Shown here: positions 29,789 through 31,312 of the stretch, in pieces | Layout: every line of letters begins with the position of its first letter | How positions within the stretch are numbered: position 1 is the first letter of the stretch | Assembly (NCBI GenBank): GCA_041581055.1 | Contig: JBFGCT010000023.1 | Span: forward strand, 1-31,312 | Reading direction: 5' to 3' | Length of the DNA stretch: 31,312 bases | DNA from: JBFGCT01 sp041581055 | GTDB lineage: Bacteria > Actinomycetota > Acidimicrobiia > Acidimicrobiales > Ilumatobacteraceae | Notes under the pieces: model-generated | Database searches by the model: none | The model's input: only the letters and a program-made list of their open reading frames with translations | What the model was told of the DNA's origin: nothing | Made by a program: the position numbers and the translations under genes

Positions 29789-30754
29789 TCACCAGGTCGA
29801 TCCACCCAGCGACGAAAGGGCGGCGAGCACCGCCGGAGCGATCGCGACGAGAACGAACGAGGGCAGCGTGCAGGTCACCAGCGGGAACGTCAGCCGCACC
29901 GGCAGACGACGCGCCGCGGCCTCGTCGAGCCGCCGCCGCTCGGCGCGGGCGTCGTGGGCGAGTTGGTCCAACATCGGCTCGAGCGGCAGGCCGTAGCGGT
30001 CCGCCGCCCCGAACGCGTCGGCCACCGCCGCCGCACGCGGCCCGAGCACGTCGGCCAGGGCGTCGAGCGCCTCGCCGAGCGGCACGCCACGGTCGAGCCG
30101 GTGGACGACCGCCTCGAAGGCCGGGCGAACCGGCGGCGGCGCCGAATGCGACGCGTCGCGCACGGCGAGTTGAGGCGTCAGGCCGGCGTGGACGAGCAGG
30201 ACGACCCGCTCGACCGAGTCGGGGAACGAGCGATGTGCCGCGCGCTGCCGCCGCCGCTCGCCGAGGGTCGGGCCGAGCGCCCGGGCGGCGGCCAGCCCGA
30301 GGAGACCGATCGCCGGCACGAGCCAGCCGAGCACGACGACGAGCAGCGCGGCGATCGCCGCCGCCGCCGTCCGCCGAGCGAACACGCGACGGCGCCCGAG
30401 CGAGCGATCGGGCATGCCGGCGGGGGCCGGCCGCGGCGGCCGGGTCAGCCGCGGCCGTCCGAACGCGCCGAGCACGACGACGATCGCGCCCGCCGCGACG
30501 GTGGCCCCCATCGAATCGAGCGCCGCGGCGGTGGCCCCCATCGAGCCGAGCGCCGCGAGGATGGCGCCCGCGTCGAGCGTCGCGGCGGTGGCGCCGGTTG
30601 AGTCGAGTGTCGCCGCGGCGGTGGCGCCGGTTGAGTCGAGTGCCGCCGCGACGGTGGCACCCGCGTCGAGTGTCGCGCGGGTGGCGCCGGTTGAGTCGAG
30701 TGCCGCGGCGGTGGCGCCTGTCGGGCCGGGTCTCGCGGCGGCGAGGCAGCGCAT
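29789..30754 (-). CDS. tadC: TadC-like Tad pilus membrane protein with repeat-expanded N-terminus
   Basis: Inner-membrane platform protein of the Tad pilus (T2SSF family), 321 residues. The C-terminal domain has SFPDSVERVVLLVHAGLTPQLAV, RGVPLGEALDALADVLGP and AADRYGLPLEPMLDQLAHDAR, followed by the family EAAARRLPVRLTFPLVTCTLPSFVLVAIAP membrane end. Residues about 6-85 are a run of eight GAT-AA-LDS/GA-type repeats, which is unlike known TadC proteins. The ATG at 30754 overlaps the tadB stop codon as TGATG, so the start is set by coupling. The in-frame reading to 30829 lies within tadB and is rejected. Confidence 0.85.
   Translation of the reverse strand: MRCLAAARPGPTGATAAALDSTGATRATLDAGATVAAALDSTGATAAATLDSTGATAATLDAGAILAALGSMGATAAALDSMGATVAAGAIVVVLGAFGRPRLTRPPRPAPAGMPDRSLGRRRVFARRTAAAAIAALLVVVLGWLVPAIGLLGLAAARALGPTLGERRRQRAAHRSFPDSVERVVLLVHAGLTPQLAVRDASHSAPPPVRPAFEAVVHRLDRGVPLGEALDALADVLGPRAAAVADAFGAADRYGLPLEPMLDQLAHDARAERRRLDEAAARRLPVRLTFPLVTCTLPSFVLVAIAPAVLAALSSLGGSTW
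30501..30740 (-). repeat. 27/30/33-bp tandem repeats in the tadC N-terminus
   Basis: Eight units cover 240 bp, with lengths 30, 30, 27, 33, 33, 27, 30 and 30 bp read along the plus strand, each opening GTGGC or ATGGC on that strand. All lengths are multiples of three, so tadC stays in frame. Encoded blocks are of the type GATAAALDST. Confidence 0.9.
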
Positions 30755-31312
30755 CAGCCCGCTCCGCCGACGATCCGCCGCATCCAGAACCAACCGCCGG
30801 CGTTCAGCCCGATGCCGATCGCCACACACGCTGCGCCGACCGGTGACGCCAACGCGGCGCGCACGTCGTCGTCGGTGACCAGCAGCAACCCGAGGACGGC
30901 GACCGGGACCAGCGTGAGCACGTGCGCCGAGAGGCGGGCCTGCGCGGCTTGCGCGGCGCGCTCCTGATCGTCGGCGGCTCGCTGGCGGAGGGCGGCGGCC
31001 ACGCGGTCGAGCGGGGCGGCGGCCGATCCGCCGAGGCGACCGCAGACCGCCACGACCGACAGCGCCAGCCCGAGGTGATCGTTCCGGGCGCGACCGCTCC
31101 GGCGGCGACCGGCCCGGCTGCGACCGCGGGTGGGTTTGCCGTGTCGGGCCGCGTCCTCGACGGTGCGACCGGCCCGGCCTCGCCCGCCGGTGGGTTCGCC
31201 GTGTCGGGCCGCGTCCTCGACGGTGCGACCGCGGTCGAGCCCGAGCCCGCGGGTGGGTTCGCCGTGTCGGGCCGCGTCCTCGACGGTGCGACCGGCCCGG
31301 CCGCGCCCGCCG
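30754..31312 (-). CDS. tadB: TadB-like Tad pilus membrane protein (5'-partial) with tandem repeat
   Basis: C-terminal part of the second T2SSF platform protein; the frame is open to the window edge, so the start lies beyond 31312. LGLALSVVAVCGRLGGSAAAPLDRVAAALRQRA, then QARLSAHVLTLVPVAVLGLLL and a final GGWFWMRRIV membrane segment, match the TadB C-terminal half. Upstream of that, where a helical loop of the domain is expected, there are about three and a half copies of a 20-21-residue block ending GRTVEDAARHG. A GTG at 31053 has been considered as a start but would remove conserved sequence. Coupled to tadC by TGATG. Confidence 0.8.
   Translation of the reverse strand, partial: GGRGRAGRTVEDAARHGEPTRGLGLDRGRTVEDAARHGEPTGGRGRAGRTVEDAARHGKPTRGRSRAGRRRSGRARNDHLGLALSVVAVCGRLGGSAAAPLDRVAAALRQRAADDQERAAQAAQARLSAHVLTLVPVAVLGLLLVTDDDVRAALASPVGAACVAIGIGLNAGGWFWMRRIVGGAG
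31141..31312 (-). repeat. 60/63-bp tandem repeat in tadB, running off the window
   Basis: Units 31141-31200 (60 bp), 31201-31263 (63 bp) and 31264-31312 (cut) begin with 30 identical bases on the plus strand. A decayed unit precedes them at 31084-31140. In tadB each unit encodes GRTVEDAARHG plus a variable Pro/Gly/Arg stretch. Confidence 0.92.

Noticed and set aside
30755..30829. Longer tadC start at 30829
   Set aside because: It lies inside tadB, and the TGATG overlap marks 30754 as the coupled start.
30754..31053. Short 99-residue tadB starting at GTG 31053
   Set aside because: The frame continues upstream without a stop through conserved TadB sequence and the repeat to the window edge.

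Overview
The window is GC-rich, tightly packed bacterial chromosome with no rRNA, tRNA, CRISPR array, transposase or phage gene that I can see. No stretch above 300 bases lacks a gene. The evidence points to a high-GC actinobacterium, most likely of the class Acidimicrobiia; the class is inference. It includes the actinobacterial block topA-tmk-holB, a TadB-TadC-Flp-TadE pilus block, type I pantothenate kinase, a WXG100 protein, a SEC-C-tagged methionine aminopeptidase, frequent GTG/TTG starts, and many genes whose only upstream signal is a TANNNT box 6-8 nt before the start codon (leaderless style).

Layout. 1-3982 (minus strand): CoA-transferase, stand-alone ATP-dependent DNA ligase, kynureninase, and the N-terminal 177 residues of aspartate kinase. 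4161-8944 (plus): a DEAD-box RNA helicase fused to a C-terminal cold-shock domain, then a GH38 alpha-mannosidase. 8971-10241 (minus): an M20 amidohydrolase, possibly preceded by a 9-codon leader ORF. 10337-11997 (plus): an orphan WXG100 protein with a strong hairpin terminator, then a three-gene unit of thiamine-binding-like protein, HTH protein and HAD phosphatase. 12013-15847: pantothenate kinase (minus) divergent from a solitary N6-adenine DNA methylase (plus), a small heme-c lipoprotein (plus) and methionine aminopeptidase (minus). 15985-20310 (plus): a secreted S8 protease ending in 24 Trp-containing pentapeptide repeats, then a membrane GAF-GGDEF-EAL protein. 20323-24793 (minus): topA, tmk, holB, expressed in that order. 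24910-28679 (plus): a lipoprotein with a repetitive Pro/Thr linker, a membrane-anchored beta-propeller protein, and the ribosome GTPase RsgA. 28699-31312 (minus): DUF952 protein and the Tad block (TadB 5'-partial, TadC, Flp-like pilin, TadE), the last three translationally coupled or closely spaced.

The genes are mostly housekeeping (replication, translation, cofactor and amino-acid metabolism) with a surface and secretion component (Tad pilus, S8 protease, lipoproteins, WXG100). The most unusual trait is the number of in-frame tandem repeats: 15-bp repeats in the protease and lipoprotein, 27/30/33-bp in tadC, 60/63-bp in tadB, a 66-bp duplication in the helicase, and an 11-bp array between genes. 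The second is the leaderless-start signature, which also exposes a candidate leaderless minicistron in front of the M20 gene. I found no complete unknown multi-gene defence or metabolic system. The thiamine-binding/HTH/HAD unit and the repeat-expanded TadB/TadC pair are the best leads.
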